Positions 52,908 through 62,727 of a stretch of DNA of 64,000 nucleotides are shown here, one piece after another. Numbering within the stretch: the first letter of the stretch is position 1; each line of letters opens with the position of its first letter. Under the pieces are notes generated by a model. The model was not told the DNA's origin and searched no databases. It was given only the letters and a program-made list of their open reading frames with translations. A program made the translations under genes and the position numbers. Source of the DNA: Tuwongella immobilis (GTDB lineage Bacteria > Planctomycetota > Planctomycetia > Gemmatales > Gemmataceae); assembly GCF_901538355.1 (NCBI RefSeq), contig NZ_LR593887.1, forward strand, positions 6,486,920 to 6,550,919. Direction: 5' to 3'.

Positions 52908-54674
52908 TTAGCCGACGAAGAGGCCGAGGTTGGTGGAGTTGGGGAGTGGGTCGAAGGTTCGGTCGACGGTGGGGGCGGTTGCGCTGAGGTTTTTGCCGAG
53001 GTAGACGGAGCCGGTGGTGCCGTCGCCAGCGCCGCGGCCGATGACGAGGTCGGCGAGGAGGTCGCCGTCGAGGTCTTTGGCGGAGACGCGAACGCCGTTG
53101 CGGGCGTTGACATTCCCGGCGAAGAAGTTCGTCAGCGTGGTCAGCGTGGCTCCGTTGCTGGCGAGCAGCGTTTTGCCATCGACGCCGAGGACGCGGGGGC
53201 CGCCGCCGGGGCCGGCACCGAAGATGAGATCGCCGGCAAAGTCGCCGTTGAGATCACCGATGGTGACGAAGACGCCGTTTCGCAGGGTGGACTCGAAGGC
53301 GAAGAAGTCGCTGACGAGTTTTTCTGGGGCTTTGGCCGTGGAGACGGTCGCACCGTTGAACAACGCAACGCGCGGGCCACCGCCGAATCCGGCGCCGACG
53401 GCCAAATCGGGAATGCCATCGTCGTTGACATCGCCGGTACCGACTCGGACACCGCCGAAGAACTGGGGGTCTTCGATGGCAAAGAAGTCGGCGAGCGAGA
53501 CGAGCGAACCATCGGCAATCAGCTTGCTGCCGTCGAGAATGCGAACGCGGGGACCGCCGCTGACATCGGGTGAAACGACGATGTCAAATACACCATCGCG
53601 GTTGAAATCGCCCAGCGAAACGAACAGGCCGCCGTTGAAGGTGGATTCAAAGACTTGCACGTTGGCCAGCACTTTTCCGGTGGCGCCATCGAAGACGTGC
53701 AGCGTGGGGGTACTACCGGGGCCGTAGCCGCCGATGAGTTCGGCCACACCATCGCCGTTGAGATCGCCGCTGGCCACGCGATAGCCAACCTTGCTGCCCA
53801 GCGGATCGCTGATGCTGCGGATGACCGTACCGGCGTTGTCGTACAGGGTGATCGCGGAAAGGCCGGCGGTATCCACTCCACCGGCGGCATAGGTCGAGGT
53901 GGGCAATTCGGGCACTTGCGTCAGCAGCGCGGTGGTGCCATCGGCATTGACCACGAGAATTCCGAAGCCCGGATCGGTGGCGGCCGGCGGCGTCAAGAAG
54001 CCCGAGGCGAGCGCAACCAGCGACTTTCCGCCCGCGCCGGTCAGATCGGCATAGAAGGAGGCGACTCGAACCGATCCATCGGGTGCGGTCACATCCAGCA
54101 CTGCGTTGATGGTGGGCAGTTGCAGATAGTCGGCGTCGAAGGTACCGAATTCGAGGTCATCGACGACGGTTCCGACGGTGCGAACGCCGACATCCACCGT
54201 CCCGGCACCGATCGCGCCGTGTTGCACGAGCACCGCGGCCTTGCTGGGATCGCCCGAAGCCGGAATGCCGATGTCGGTGACGGCGAGCGTGAATTTGTTG
54301 GCCGTCGTTTTGTCCGATGGATCGCCGATGGCGACGGCGATGTAGTTTTTATTGTCTTCCAGCGTGACGGTGGTGGTAAACACGGGAGCCGAATTGTCTG
54401 CCGCATTGCCCGCGACGATATCGATCGTCAGCGGCACGCCGTTGGGAACTTCGACGTATTTGGTGGCATCTCGGAAGGCGAGATCGTCCAAAAACTTATC
54501 GCCGTTGACGTAGACATCCACGACGGCAGCCGCAGCAAACGGCGAATTGTGGATGACTTGCAGCGTTGCGGCCGGAACCGCTCGTTCTTCCAGCGATTGC
54601 AATTGCGGCTGTTGACGATTCGTATGAATAGACGAGTGCAGAAACTGACGACGAATCAAATCCCAGATGTGCAT
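52908..54674 (-). CDS. Secreted DUF4397 plus FG-GAP/VCBS propeller protein
   Basis: The protein is 588 aa. The N-terminus has no hydrophobic signal but carries QLQSLEERAVPAATLQ, the S-L-E-x-R-x-x-P-A motif shared with two other genes here. Residues about 38-280 form a DUF4397-type domain (LQVIHNSPFAAAAVVDVYVN, then LVQHGAIGAGTVDVGVRTVG and a closing GFGILVVNADGTTALL). From about 295 FG-GAP/VCBS repeats follow with GDLNGDGVAE, GDFNRDGVFD, GDVNDDGIPD and GDLNGDFAGD loops and the phrase AGFGGGPRVALFNG. It ends STNLGLFVG, half a repeat. AAGGAA lies 8 nt before the ATG at 54674. Surface or matrix role inferred. Confidence 0.87.
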   Translation of the reverse strand: MHIWDLIRRQFLHSSIHTNRQQPQLQSLEERAVPAATLQVIHNSPFAAAAVVDVYVNGDKFLDDLAFRDATKYVEVPNGVPLTIDIVAGNAADNSAPVFTTTVTLEDNKNYIAVAIGDPSDKTTANKFTLAVTDIGIPASGDPSKAAVLVQHGAIGAGTVDVGVRTVGTVVDDLEFGTFDADYLQLPTINAVLDVTAPDGSVRVASFYADLTGAGGKSLVALASGFLTPPAATDPGFGILVVNADGTTALLTQVPELPTSTYAAGGVDTAGLSAITLYDNAGTVIRSISDPLGSKVGYRVASGDLNGDGVAELIGGYGPGSTPTLHVFDGATGKVLANVQVFESTFNGGLFVSLGDFNRDGVFDIVVSPDVSGGPRVRILDGSKLIADGSLVSLADFFAIEDPQFFGGVRVGTGDVNDDGIPDLAVGAGFGGGPRVALFNGATVSTAKAPEKLVSDFFAFESTLRNGVFVTIGDLNGDFAGDLIFGAGPGGGPRVLGVDGKTLLASNGATLTTLTNFFAGNVNARNGVRVSAKDLDGDLLADLVIGRGAGDGTTGSVYLGKNLSATAPTVDRTFDPLPNSTNLGLFVG

Positions 54675-54830
54675 CGGTCGTTCCTTCGAGTACGAAAGCT
54701 GCGGGCCGACGGGAGAGCACCGCGAAAGATCCGGAGAAAGACAGCACCCGATCAGTAGACGGCCCCTCCGATCCGTCAAGAACGGAAAATCCAAATTCAT
54801 TCGGTTGCTATCGATCGCAAGCACAAACGC

Positions 54831-54885
54831 AAAAATCCCCGAACATTCCAGACTAGGATTCTCCCAAGTCAGAATATTCGGGGAT
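54831..54885 (-). terminator. Intrinsic terminator of glgP
   Basis: Arms ATCCCCGAACATTC (54835-54848) and GAATATTCGGGGAT (54872-54885) pair over 13 of 14 positions. On the minus strand the stem is followed by TTTTTGCGTTTG. It is 53 bp past the glgP stop at 54938, a clear Rho-independent terminator. Confidence 0.85.
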
Positions 54886-54937
54886 CGTGGATCATTCCAC
54901 GGCGGCTGCTAGGTCCGCCGGTTGGAATGGGAATCGA

Positions 54938-57508
54938 TCAACCCCAGGTCACCACGCCGGGCTCGAAGGCGTGGGGCAGGTGGTTGTGTTTGGGCAGCAC
55001 GCGGATGTTGAATCCGTAGTTGCCGCTGGACTTGCAGGGGATGCTACCGGCGAAGGTCCAGGTGGTGCCGTTGCCGTTGGGGCCGGAGCTAACCGCCGAC
55101 ATGGTCGTGGTTTGCGGCTGCGGAATTTCGCCGAACGAATCGGTAACCCCGTGGAACAATTGCACTTCGACATCATTGGGCGAGAAGCTGCCCAGATTGA
55201 TGTTGGCCTTCACATCCAGCCCGGCGCCGACGCGGAGGATTTCGCTGGCTTGGGGAGCATCGACGGCTTCGATGCGGATTTGGTTCCAGGCGGACAGCAG
55301 TTTTTGCCGCCATTGGGCCAATTCCTTGGCACCGGCCAACTGATCGGCCACCAGCTTTTGGTAGCGTTGTTGCGAGGGCCAGTAGCAGCGTTCGACGTAT
55401 TCTTGCACCATGCGGTTGGTGTTGAACACGGGGACGTTGGTGGCGATGGATCGCTTCATCCGCTTGATCCACTGGCGTGGCAAATTATCTTGGCCGCGCG
55501 TGTAGAACATCGGGACGATTTCGCGTTCGAGCAATTCGTAGATTTGCCGCGATTCGACATCATCTTGATATTTCAGATCGGTATATTCTTCGCCGGAACC
55601 GATGCTCCATCCGTTGTCGCCGGTGTAGCCTTCGCACCACCAGCCGTCCAGGATGGACATATTCATGCCGCCGTTGGTGCAGACCTTCATGCCGCTGGTG
55701 CCGGAGGCTTCGAGCGGTCGGCGCGGGTTATTCAACCAGACGTCCACGCCTTGAATCATGGCGCGGGTGATGTTCATATCATAGTCTTCCAGGAAGACGA
55801 TATGCTTGCGGAACTCCGCGAGGCGGGTGTTCTGCATCACCTGGGCAATGACTTCTTTGCCACCGTGGTCTTTGGGGTGGGCCTTGCCGGCAAAGATAAA
55901 TTGCACGGGCCGATTGGCGGAATTGACGATTTCGGCCAGCCGTTCCGCGTTGCGGAAAATCAGTGCCCCGCGCTTGTAGGTGGCGAATCGGCGGGCGAAA
56001 CCGATGGTCAGCGCATCGGGGTTGAGCACTTCATCGGCAGCTTCGATTTCTGCGGGGGGCGAGCCGAGCCGCTTGAGTTGGGCCTTGAGTCGGCGTCGGG
56101 CCATGCTCACGAGTCGCTCGCGGCAACGGTCGTGGGTGCGCCACAATTCTTCGTCCGGAATTTGTTCGACGCGCTTCCAGATTTCGTAATCGGTGGGGCG
56201 TTCTTCCCACTGCACGCCGAGGTAGCGGTCGTACAGATTGGCAATATCCGGCGAGATCCAGCTTTGCGTGTGAACGCCGTTGGTGATGGCGAAGATCGGC
56301 ACTTCGATCACGGGGAGATCTTTCCAGATCCGCTTCCACATATCGCGGGAGACGACGCCGTGCAATTGGCTCACGCCGTTGCTGGTGTTGGCCAGGTGAA
56401 TGGCCAGCACGGTCATGCCGAACGGTTCGCTCTCATCGTTGATGTCTTGACGCCCCAATCCCAGGAACGCGCGACGATCGAGCTGCAGGGCGCTCATGTA
56501 TTCGCCCAGGTAGCGTTCGATCATCTCGGGGGAGAAAACGTCGTTGCCAGCGGGCACCGGGGTGTGGGTGGTGAAGCAGGTGCCGGCCTTGATCGCTTCG
56601 CGGGCGGTGGGGAAGTCGTAGCCTTCTTCTTGCATCAGCACGCGGATGCGTTCCAGCGAGCAGAATGCGGAGTGGCCTTCGTTCATGTGGCAAACGGTCG
56701 GGGGGTTGCCCAGCGCTCGCAAGGCCCGCACGCCGCCGATGCCAAGAACGACTTCTTGCTGAATCCGCATGGTGGTATCGCCGCCGTACAATTGGGCGGT
56801 AATGTTGCGGTCTTCGGGCGAATTCTGCGGAATGTTGGCATCGAGCAGGTACAACGGCACGCGGCCGACCTGAATGCGCCACACCTTGACATGGATGCGC
56901 TTGCCCGGCAGCGGCACTTCGATCAGCAGCGGCGAGCCATCCGGATTCTTTTCCAGAATCAGCGGCAGATTGAAGAAATCATTTTCGGGATAGCGTTCTT
57001 GTTGCCAGCCATCCACGTTGAGATATTGGCGGAAGTACCCTTCGCGGTACATCAGGCTGACGCCGCACAGGGGGACGCCGAGATCGCTGGCGGATTTCAG
57101 GTGATCGCCGGCGAGCACGCCCAAGCCGCCGGAATACACCGGGACGGATTCGTGGATGCCGAATTCCATGGAGAAATAGGCGACATGCACACCGCTATCG
57201 GGGTAGCGTTCTTGGAACCACGTCTTGGCGTTCATGTAGCAATCGAGTTGAGTCTCGACGCGTTCCATATGGGCGATGAAGCCGTCGTCTTTGGCCAATT
57301 CTTCGAATCGGCTCTGATCGGTGGCCCCGAGCAGCCGAATCGGGGAGTGATCGAGGGCTTCAAAAAGATCGGGATCGATCCGGCGGAACAGGGCAACCGC
57401 TTCGGAATGCCAGGACCACCAGAGGTTATATGCCAGCTTTTGCAACGGCTGCAAACGGGCCGGCAGGAACGGGAGCACGGTGAAGGTACGAATCGGTCGA
57501 CCGGGCAT
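54938..57508 (-). CDS. glgP: Alpha-glucan (glycogen) phosphorylase
   Basis: The 856-aa protein releases glucose-1-phosphate from alpha-glucan chains using PLP. Its N-terminus (LPARLQPLQKLAYNLWWSWH) is the DUF3417 extension of the bacterial/archaeal phosphorylase group rather than the E. coli MalP type. Catalytic landmarks are YFSMEFGIHESVPVYSGGLG, THTPVPAGNDVF, NGVHTQSW and EASGTSGMKVCTNGGMNMS with the PLP Lys. A beta-rich C-terminal tail (VEVQLFHGVTDSFGEIPQPQ) completes it. The start at 57508 was chosen because GAGGTGG precedes it and the upstream extension is not coding-like. Confidence 0.93.
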   Translation of the reverse strand: MPGRPIRTFTVLPFLPARLQPLQKLAYNLWWSWHSEAVALFRRIDPDLFEALDHSPIRLLGATDQSRFEELAKDDGFIAHMERVETQLDCYMNAKTWFQERYPDSGVHVAYFSMEFGIHESVPVYSGGLGVLAGDHLKSASDLGVPLCGVSLMYREGYFRQYLNVDGWQQERYPENDFFNLPLILEKNPDGSPLLIEVPLPGKRIHVKVWRIQVGRVPLYLLDANIPQNSPEDRNITAQLYGGDTTMRIQQEVVLGIGGVRALRALGNPPTVCHMNEGHSAFCSLERIRVLMQEEGYDFPTAREAIKAGTCFTTHTPVPAGNDVFSPEMIERYLGEYMSALQLDRRAFLGLGRQDINDESEPFGMTVLAIHLANTSNGVSQLHGVVSRDMWKRIWKDLPVIEVPIFAITNGVHTQSWISPDIANLYDRYLGVQWEERPTDYEIWKRVEQIPDEELWRTHDRCRERLVSMARRRLKAQLKRLGSPPAEIEAADEVLNPDALTIGFARRFATYKRGALIFRNAERLAEIVNSANRPVQFIFAGKAHPKDHGGKEVIAQVMQNTRLAEFRKHIVFLEDYDMNITRAMIQGVDVWLNNPRRPLEASGTSGMKVCTNGGMNMSILDGWWCEGYTGDNGWSIGSGEEYTDLKYQDDVESRQIYELLEREIVPMFYTRGQDNLPRQWIKRMKRSIATNVPVFNTNRMVQEYVERCYWPSQQRYQKLVADQLAGAKELAQWRQKLLSAWNQIRIEAVDAPQASEILRVGAGLDVKANINLGSFSPNDVEVQLFHGVTDSFGEIPQPQTTTMSAVSSGPNGNGTTWTFAGSIPCKSSGNYGFNIRVLPKHNHLPHAFEPGVVTWG

Positions 57509-57732
57509 GACCACCTCGATAGCCGTGAAAGAGCGGATGACCCATGGAATGCTTTGAAACGACCCGGGAGAGAGACCGGTTCCGCAATTCCAATGCTGTG
57601 AGTACGATCGGGCACAGCAAGCGAGAAATAGTGTAGCCATCCGCCCTCGGAAATCAATTCAAGTTTCGCTATCTTAACAAAAAGTTCCCAGGAACGACTT
57701 GGTTTCCGGGAGCGATTCGGGAGGGGATGGGG

Positions 57733-59766
57733 ATGAACACGCTGGGCTGGATTCGAGTGGCGGCGGTGGCCCCGACGCTGCAAGTGGCGGATGTTGCACA
57801 CAATCTTGCCGCCACGCAGCAGGCCTTGCAGGAGGCCGAATCCGCGGGCGTGGCCGTTTGCATTTTCCCCGAAATGGGCTTAACTGGCTACACCTGCAAC
57901 GATCTATTCCATCAGCGAACCCTATTGCGAGCATCCATCGATGCCCTGCTCGCGCTCGTGCGTTGGAGCGAATCCGCATTCGCCGGCCTCTTCGCGGTCG
58001 GACTTCCGGTGGAAGTCGATGGGCAGATTTTCAATGTCGCAGCAGTGATCCATCGCGGACAATTGTTGGGGTTGGTGCCCAAGCGCTATTTGCCGAATTA
58101 TCAGGAATTTTATGATGCCCGCTATTTCGCATCGGCGGCCACGCTTCGCAGTTCGCGTGTTTCGCTGATTGGCAGCCGAGACCGAGCGGATTCCGTTCCC
58201 ATTGGCACGGATTTGCTGTTTCAGGCGAGCGATTGGCCGGCGTTGACGCTGGGTGTGGAAATCTGCGAAGATGTCTGGATGCCGGTGCCCCCCAGTTCGC
58301 TGCAAGCCCTGAATGGGGCAACACTTCTGGCGAATCTCTCCGCCAGCCCGGAGGGAATTGGCAAAGTCGGCTATCGGCGGCAACTCATCGCCTCGCAATC
58401 GGGCCGCTGCCTGGCCGGGTACATCTACGCGGCGGCTGGTGGCGGCGAATCGACAACCGATCTCGTCTTCGGCGGACATTGCCTGATCGCCGAAAACGGT
58501 ACCATTCTCGCCGAATCGCCGCGATTTCAGTCGCAATCGACCTGCATCATCAGCGAAATCGACCTGGAACGATTGCAGTTTGCCCGCGCTCAGACGACGA
58601 GTTTTGCGACGGGCACCCTCACTCCCGAATTGGCGACACCGATGCGGACAATCGCCTTCCGCTTGGAGCGTGATCCCGCCCCGCTTCCGCCCCGTCGCCG
58701 AATCGACGCTCATCCGTTTGTCCCCGCCGGGCACAGCGAATTACGAGACCGCTGCGAGGAAATTTTCAGCATTCAAGTCGGCGGACTCAGCAAACGACTC
58801 GCCCATCTGGGCGATCTCCCGGTGACCATCGGTGTCTCGGGTGGGCTGGATTCCACGCTGGCGCTGTTGGTCGCCTGCAAAACCATGGACCGCCGCAGTC
58901 GCCCCCGTCGGCAGATTCAGGCCATGACCATGCCGGGATTCGGCACCACCAATCGCACATACACCAATGCAAAATTGTTGATGTCCGAATTGGGCGTTTC
59001 CAGCGAGGAAATCGATATTCGCGGCCTCTGTCTGGAGCAATTCCGACAGCTTCGCCATCGTCCGTTTGGCTTGGAAATCGACGGGCTGACCGTGGAGCAA
59101 TTCACCGAGCAATTGCGGCAACTTCCTGCCGAGCGGCGACGGCACGACCTCACCTTTGAAAATGTGCAAGCCCGCATGCGCACCAGTCTGCTGATGAATC
59201 GCGGCTTCGTCATCGGCACGGGGGATCTGTCGGAATTGGCGCTGGGCTGGTGTACGTATAACGCCGATCACATGTCGATGTACAACGTGAATGGGAGTGT
59301 GCCCAAAACACTGGTGAAATTCCTGGTCAATTGGGCAGCGGAGCATCAATTCCAAGGGGCGGTGCAAGCGGTGCTGCGCGATGTGGTCGCCACGGAAATC
59401 TCACCCGAACTGCTCCCCCCGGCACCCGATGGGCGAATCGAACAGACGACGGAATCGCTGGTCGGGCCATACGAACTGCACGACTTCTTTTTGTTCCATT
59501 TCCTGCGTGCGGGAGCATCACCGCGGAAGATTCTCGAATTGGCCCGCTATGCCGACTTCGATGGCGACTATTCCATGGAGACAATTCGCCATTGGTTGAA
59601 GGGATTTGTGCGTCGGTTTTTCGCCAGTCAATACAAGCGGAGCTGCCTGCCGGATGGCCCCAAAGTTGGCTCCGTCAGCCTCTCCCCGCGCGGCGATTGG
59701 CGCATGCCCACCGATGCCGTCGCCGAACTTTGGCTCCGCGATTTGGACGCCGACGCGATCCCGTGA
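57733..59766 (+). CDS. nadE: Glutamine-dependent NAD(+) synthase
   Basis: The 677-aa protein has an N-terminal nitrilase-type glutaminase and a C-terminal NAD synthase. The nitrilase triad is Glu in CIFPEMGLTGYTCNDLF, Lys in VPKRYLPNYQEFYDARYF and Cys in GVEICEDVWMP. The synthetase P-loop SGGLDSTLAL is near residue 370, with GTGDLSELALGWCTYNADHM further on. It makes NAD+ from deamido-NAD+, ATP and Gln. ATG 57733 gives 8-nt spacing to GGGAGG; another ATG is 6 nt upstream. The length matches bacterial two-domain NadE. Confidence 0.94.
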   Translation: MNTLGWIRVAAVAPTLQVADVAHNLAATQQALQEAESAGVAVCIFPEMGLTGYTCNDLFHQRTLLRASIDALLALVRWSESAFAGLFAVGLPVEVDGQIFNVAAVIHRGQLLGLVPKRYLPNYQEFYDARYFASAATLRSSRVSLIGSRDRADSVPIGTDLLFQASDWPALTLGVEICEDVWMPVPPSSLQALNGATLLANLSASPEGIGKVGYRRQLIASQSGRCLAGYIYAAAGGGESTTDLVFGGHCLIAENGTILAESPRFQSQSTCIISEIDLERLQFARAQTTSFATGTLTPELATPMRTIAFRLERDPAPLPPRRRIDAHPFVPAGHSELRDRCEEIFSIQVGGLSKRLAHLGDLPVTIGVSGGLDSTLALLVACKTMDRRSRPRRQIQAMTMPGFGTTNRTYTNAKLLMSELGVSSEEIDIRGLCLEQFRQLRHRPFGLEIDGLTVEQFTEQLRQLPAERRRHDLTFENVQARMRTSLLMNRGFVIGTGDLSELALGWCTYNADHMSMYNVNGSVPKTLVKFLVNWAAEHQFQGAVQAVLRDVVATEISPELLPPAPDGRIEQTTESLVGPYELHDFFLFHFLRAGASPRKILELARYADFDGDYSMETIRHWLKGFVRRFFASQYKRSCLPDGPKVGSVSLSPRGDWRMPTDAVAELWLRDLDADAIP

Positions 59767-59801
59767 CGCAAATGCAATTTGAGCGAACGATTGCATTGCG
59801 A

Positions 59802-59829
59802 TTGCGTCGTCTCCGGATTTCGTTACGAT
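59802..59829 (+). promoter_or_regulatory. Sigma-70-like promoter before the 911-aa gene
   Basis: TTGCGT (59802-59807) and TACGAT (59824-59829) are 16 bp apart. The predicted start lies about 30 nt before the ATG at 59867, with GGAGG in the leader. Identified by eye only. Confidence 0.35.
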
Positions 59830-59866
59830 ATCCCTGCTCAGTGACCACTCAGGAGGGACGTTCACG

Positions 59867-62602
59867 ATGCGCGGCAATTCCAACGGCAGCATGTCCGGAA
59901 TTCGACTGGGGACCCGATTGGGAGCCATCCTCGGTCTGCTACTCGGCGTGGCCTCATCCATGCAAGCGGAGCCGATTCCAGATCCCGTCCTGCGGGTGAT
60001 TCCGCCCAGTGCCACCACGATTGTCCACATTCCCAAGCCCAAACTCCTCGCCGATGTGCTGGAACGCATCGTCCAACGCTCCGCAATGCGACATCCGCTC
60101 GAAGCCGTTGACCAACTGCAGCGTCAACGAGCTGCCGCCGGATTGCCGCTCCGCCCGGACCGAGTGATTCCAGGCCCCTGGAACGTTTCCGATCTGGAAT
60201 CGGTCGAGGCCAAAATCCTCGATGAGCTGCTCGGGAAAACATACTTTGCCCGATCGCCTCGCTCAATATGGGATCGCACCGTCGCGGCGTGGTCGGCGAT
60301 GCTCTCCGCGGAAGGAATTGCCGAACTCGGCACGATCGAATCGATGACGTTTTTTCGAGTTCCCACCCCATCGGCAGCCCTCCGCACGACGATCCCGGTC
60401 CCGCCACCTCAGCGCGTCGTGGTCATCCGAACATCGAATTCACGCTTATTGGAATGGCTCGCGTTTAGCTCGGTGTCCAACGAATTCAGCTTGGATCAAG
60501 AGGAACCGATTGGCCCGTTCCGAATTTTCACCTGGATGAGCTTCCAAGAACCCGGCTTCGAACGCCGCTCTCGGAAATCGAGAGAGCGATGGGGAGCGTT
60601 TCAATTCAGGCCGTCGGTACGAACAGTCCGCGCCGGTTTTGCCGTGGCACCCGGTTGGCTGGTGTTTGGCTCGAATCCGACGATCGTGAAGCAACTGGTC
60701 AGACAACTGCCGCCAGTCAACGCTGCCCCGCCAGCGAATGTGGCAAACGCGGCGAATGCCCACCCGGCGATTGCGAATTTCGACGCAGACTGGCCCACCA
60801 TCTGGCATCGAATCGGCGGCAAACAAACCATCCACCTCACCATGCAGCCCACGATCCAGCAATTGCGGATTCGCGGAACAATCAACCATTCGCATTCGTT
60901 GATTCAATTGGGAAAATGGCTAGGCGTGCGGATGGATGCCAACCGGTCGAGCATTCGCTTGGATTCAACGATTCCGAATTTCGACACGATTCTCATCAAC
61001 CGCTTGAATCGATGGGTTTTCCAAGCGATTCAGCAAGGCTACCGAGTGGCCATCCCCGGAACATGGGTGATTCCCGAAGCAGCCAAGCCGATTCGCGCGG
61101 ATTGGAATGCCCTGCGATTGATTCCCCCACAAGCCACGGCGATTGTGCATCTTCCCAAGCCGAAATCGACCCTGGCTGCGATCGATTCCTGGCTGAGCAA
61201 TAGCCCACTCCGCAAGCCATGGGAATCGATCAGCCCGACGGTGAAGGCGGTGATGGACATTCACAAACAGCGATGGATCAACCAACTTCCGTGGCAAATT
61301 GGTTCGTCGTTGAATCCGTTGGAATACCGAGCCGAAATCGATCACATCAACTTGATGGATCTGGGAGGTTTGTTTTTTATCGCAATGCCGGATCGGTTCG
61401 AATTGCCCTACTCGCTCCTGGTCGGGATGGTCTCCCGCGACATGCTGGCCGACCTGGGCAAACTCGATTCGCTGACCGTCTTCCGAATGCCAAAAACTGC
61501 AACAGCCCCCGCTCGCCACACCGCGATCGTGCGATTGGGGCAAAGCACGATCCTGCCGCTGTTGATTCGCTCCCGAATTCTCAGCGATCCGCATCTTCAG
61601 ACACATCCGAAAATCGGGGCGTTTTCGATCGTTTCGGTGGAACTCAGCGATGCCAAATTGAATCCGCTTCGTGATTTGAAGCCGAATTTTGGCCTCAACG
61701 AGTCCAGGATTCTTAAAGTCGATGACGAACCAGCTCCGACTAAGCAGCCGAAGGAGATTCCAACTCGCTTGACCTATGCACTGGCGCCGGGATGTTTGCT
61801 GGTGGGTGACGATCGGCTCACAATCGAGACACTCGCCCGACAAATCAGCGATGCACGCGCCCCCACACAACCCCCGCACCCGATCACAGCATTGTTGCAT
61901 CCCCAGCATCCAACCGTTTGGATGGCGGCGGAAGCACGGATCGCATTTGCCGCGACGTTACCGTCGATCGCCACGGAAAATTCCGCGTTCGATTCATTCG
62001 CCGAGTTTCTGTTGGCCAATCGCGGGGAAGCCGATCTGCGGATGGAGTTGCAACTCGATCCCGACACGCTCACGCTGCAGATTCAGGCCACCGGAACAGC
62101 GACCACGCCACCACGTCAAGCGACCTGGGCCGATGTTCCCGGAACGGCTCAAGGGCGAATGTCGTGGAAATCGCTTGTCCCCGTTCCGCCGATCCGGCCG
62201 TATTCGGATTCATGGGTTGACTATTGGAATCCCGCCTATCAGCCGCCCCCCAACACGGATCCAAAACTTCTCAATCAACTTCGAACGGATGAGACGTTCT
62301 CTCTCTACATCGAACGAGGCCGATTGATCAATCGAATCGGTTGGAAACGACGGTTCGACATCTTTCAGGCGATTCGGAATCAACCCGATTGGCAATGGCA
62401 AGCCAAGCAGTTACCCAATGAAATCCAAGCATCCATTCGCTTTTCGGGCATGAATCCGTTGGCTTCGCATGCGCTCGATTGGGTGATTTTCCGAACCAGC
62501 AACGAATTCAACCTTTTTTGGGTCGATATTCCAGTCGTCTGGTTCGATATCACAACCGAAGAACCCAAATTCTTTGATCTATTTGAGTCAATGGAGCCGT
62601 GA
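59867..62602 (+). CDS. Secreted protein of unknown function with two homologous halves
   Basis: The protein is 911 aa. Signal peptide-like N-terminus GIRLGTRLGAILGLLLGVAS, cleavage near SSMQA. Two halves are clearly related: LRVIPPSATTIVHIPKPKLL (about 42) matches LRLIPPQATAIVHLPKPKST (about 419), and both contain a later L-A-D/E-L-G-x-x-x-S-x-T-x-F-R segment (IAELGTIESMTFFRV; LADLGKLDSLTVFRM). The pattern V-L/I-R-x-G/T-x-S-x-x-L-P-L-L-I is shared with the next gene. It ends VDIPVVWFDITTEEPKFFDL. No family name is known to me. GGAGG precedes the ATG. Confidence 0.82.
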   Translation: MRGNSNGSMSGIRLGTRLGAILGLLLGVASSMQAEPIPDPVLRVIPPSATTIVHIPKPKLLADVLERIVQRSAMRHPLEAVDQLQRQRAAAGLPLRPDRVIPGPWNVSDLESVEAKILDELLGKTYFARSPRSIWDRTVAAWSAMLSAEGIAELGTIESMTFFRVPTPSAALRTTIPVPPPQRVVVIRTSNSRLLEWLAFSSVSNEFSLDQEEPIGPFRIFTWMSFQEPGFERRSRKSRERWGAFQFRPSVRTVRAGFAVAPGWLVFGSNPTIVKQLVRQLPPVNAAPPANVANAANAHPAIANFDADWPTIWHRIGGKQTIHLTMQPTIQQLRIRGTINHSHSLIQLGKWLGVRMDANRSSIRLDSTIPNFDTILINRLNRWVFQAIQQGYRVAIPGTWVIPEAAKPIRADWNALRLIPPQATAIVHLPKPKSTLAAIDSWLSNSPLRKPWESISPTVKAVMDIHKQRWINQLPWQIGSSLNPLEYRAEIDHINLMDLGGLFFIAMPDRFELPYSLLVGMVSRDMLADLGKLDSLTVFRMPKTATAPARHTAIVRLGQSTILPLLIRSRILSDPHLQTHPKIGAFSIVSVELSDAKLNPLRDLKPNFGLNESRILKVDDEPAPTKQPKEIPTRLTYALAPGCLLVGDDRLTIETLARQISDARAPTQPPHPITALLHPQHPTVWMAAEARIAFAATLPSIATENSAFDSFAEFLLANRGEADLRMELQLDPDTLTLQIQATGTATTPPRQATWADVPGTAQGRMSWKSLVPVPPIRPYSDSWVDYWNPAYQPPPNTDPKLLNQLRTDETFSLYIERGRLINRIGWKRRFDIFQAIRNQPDWQWQAKQLPNEIQASIRFSGMNPLASHALDWVIFRTSNEFNLFWVDIPVVWFDITTEEPKFFDLFESMEP

Positions 62603-62727
62603 TTCGGATGCGGCTGGTCCGCGAGAATCCACCACAGGGGACTCGTCGAACGATTGCCGGGGGTGATATACTCTTTCGGACGGGAATTCGACGACACGTT
62701 CCGGTGGTGGACACTTCGAGGGGTAGA

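Noticed and set aside
52343-53113. A 256-codon frame on the minus strand in and beside the inverted repeat
   Set aside because: It crosses the repeat arm and the antisense-frame start of the propeller gene, with low-complexity Ser/Pro composition and no start signal.
54887-57601. A 904-codon open frame on the plus strand
   Set aside because: It is antisense to glgP, whose catalytic motifs are complete. The His/Gly/Val-rich product reflects the reverse complement of biased codons.
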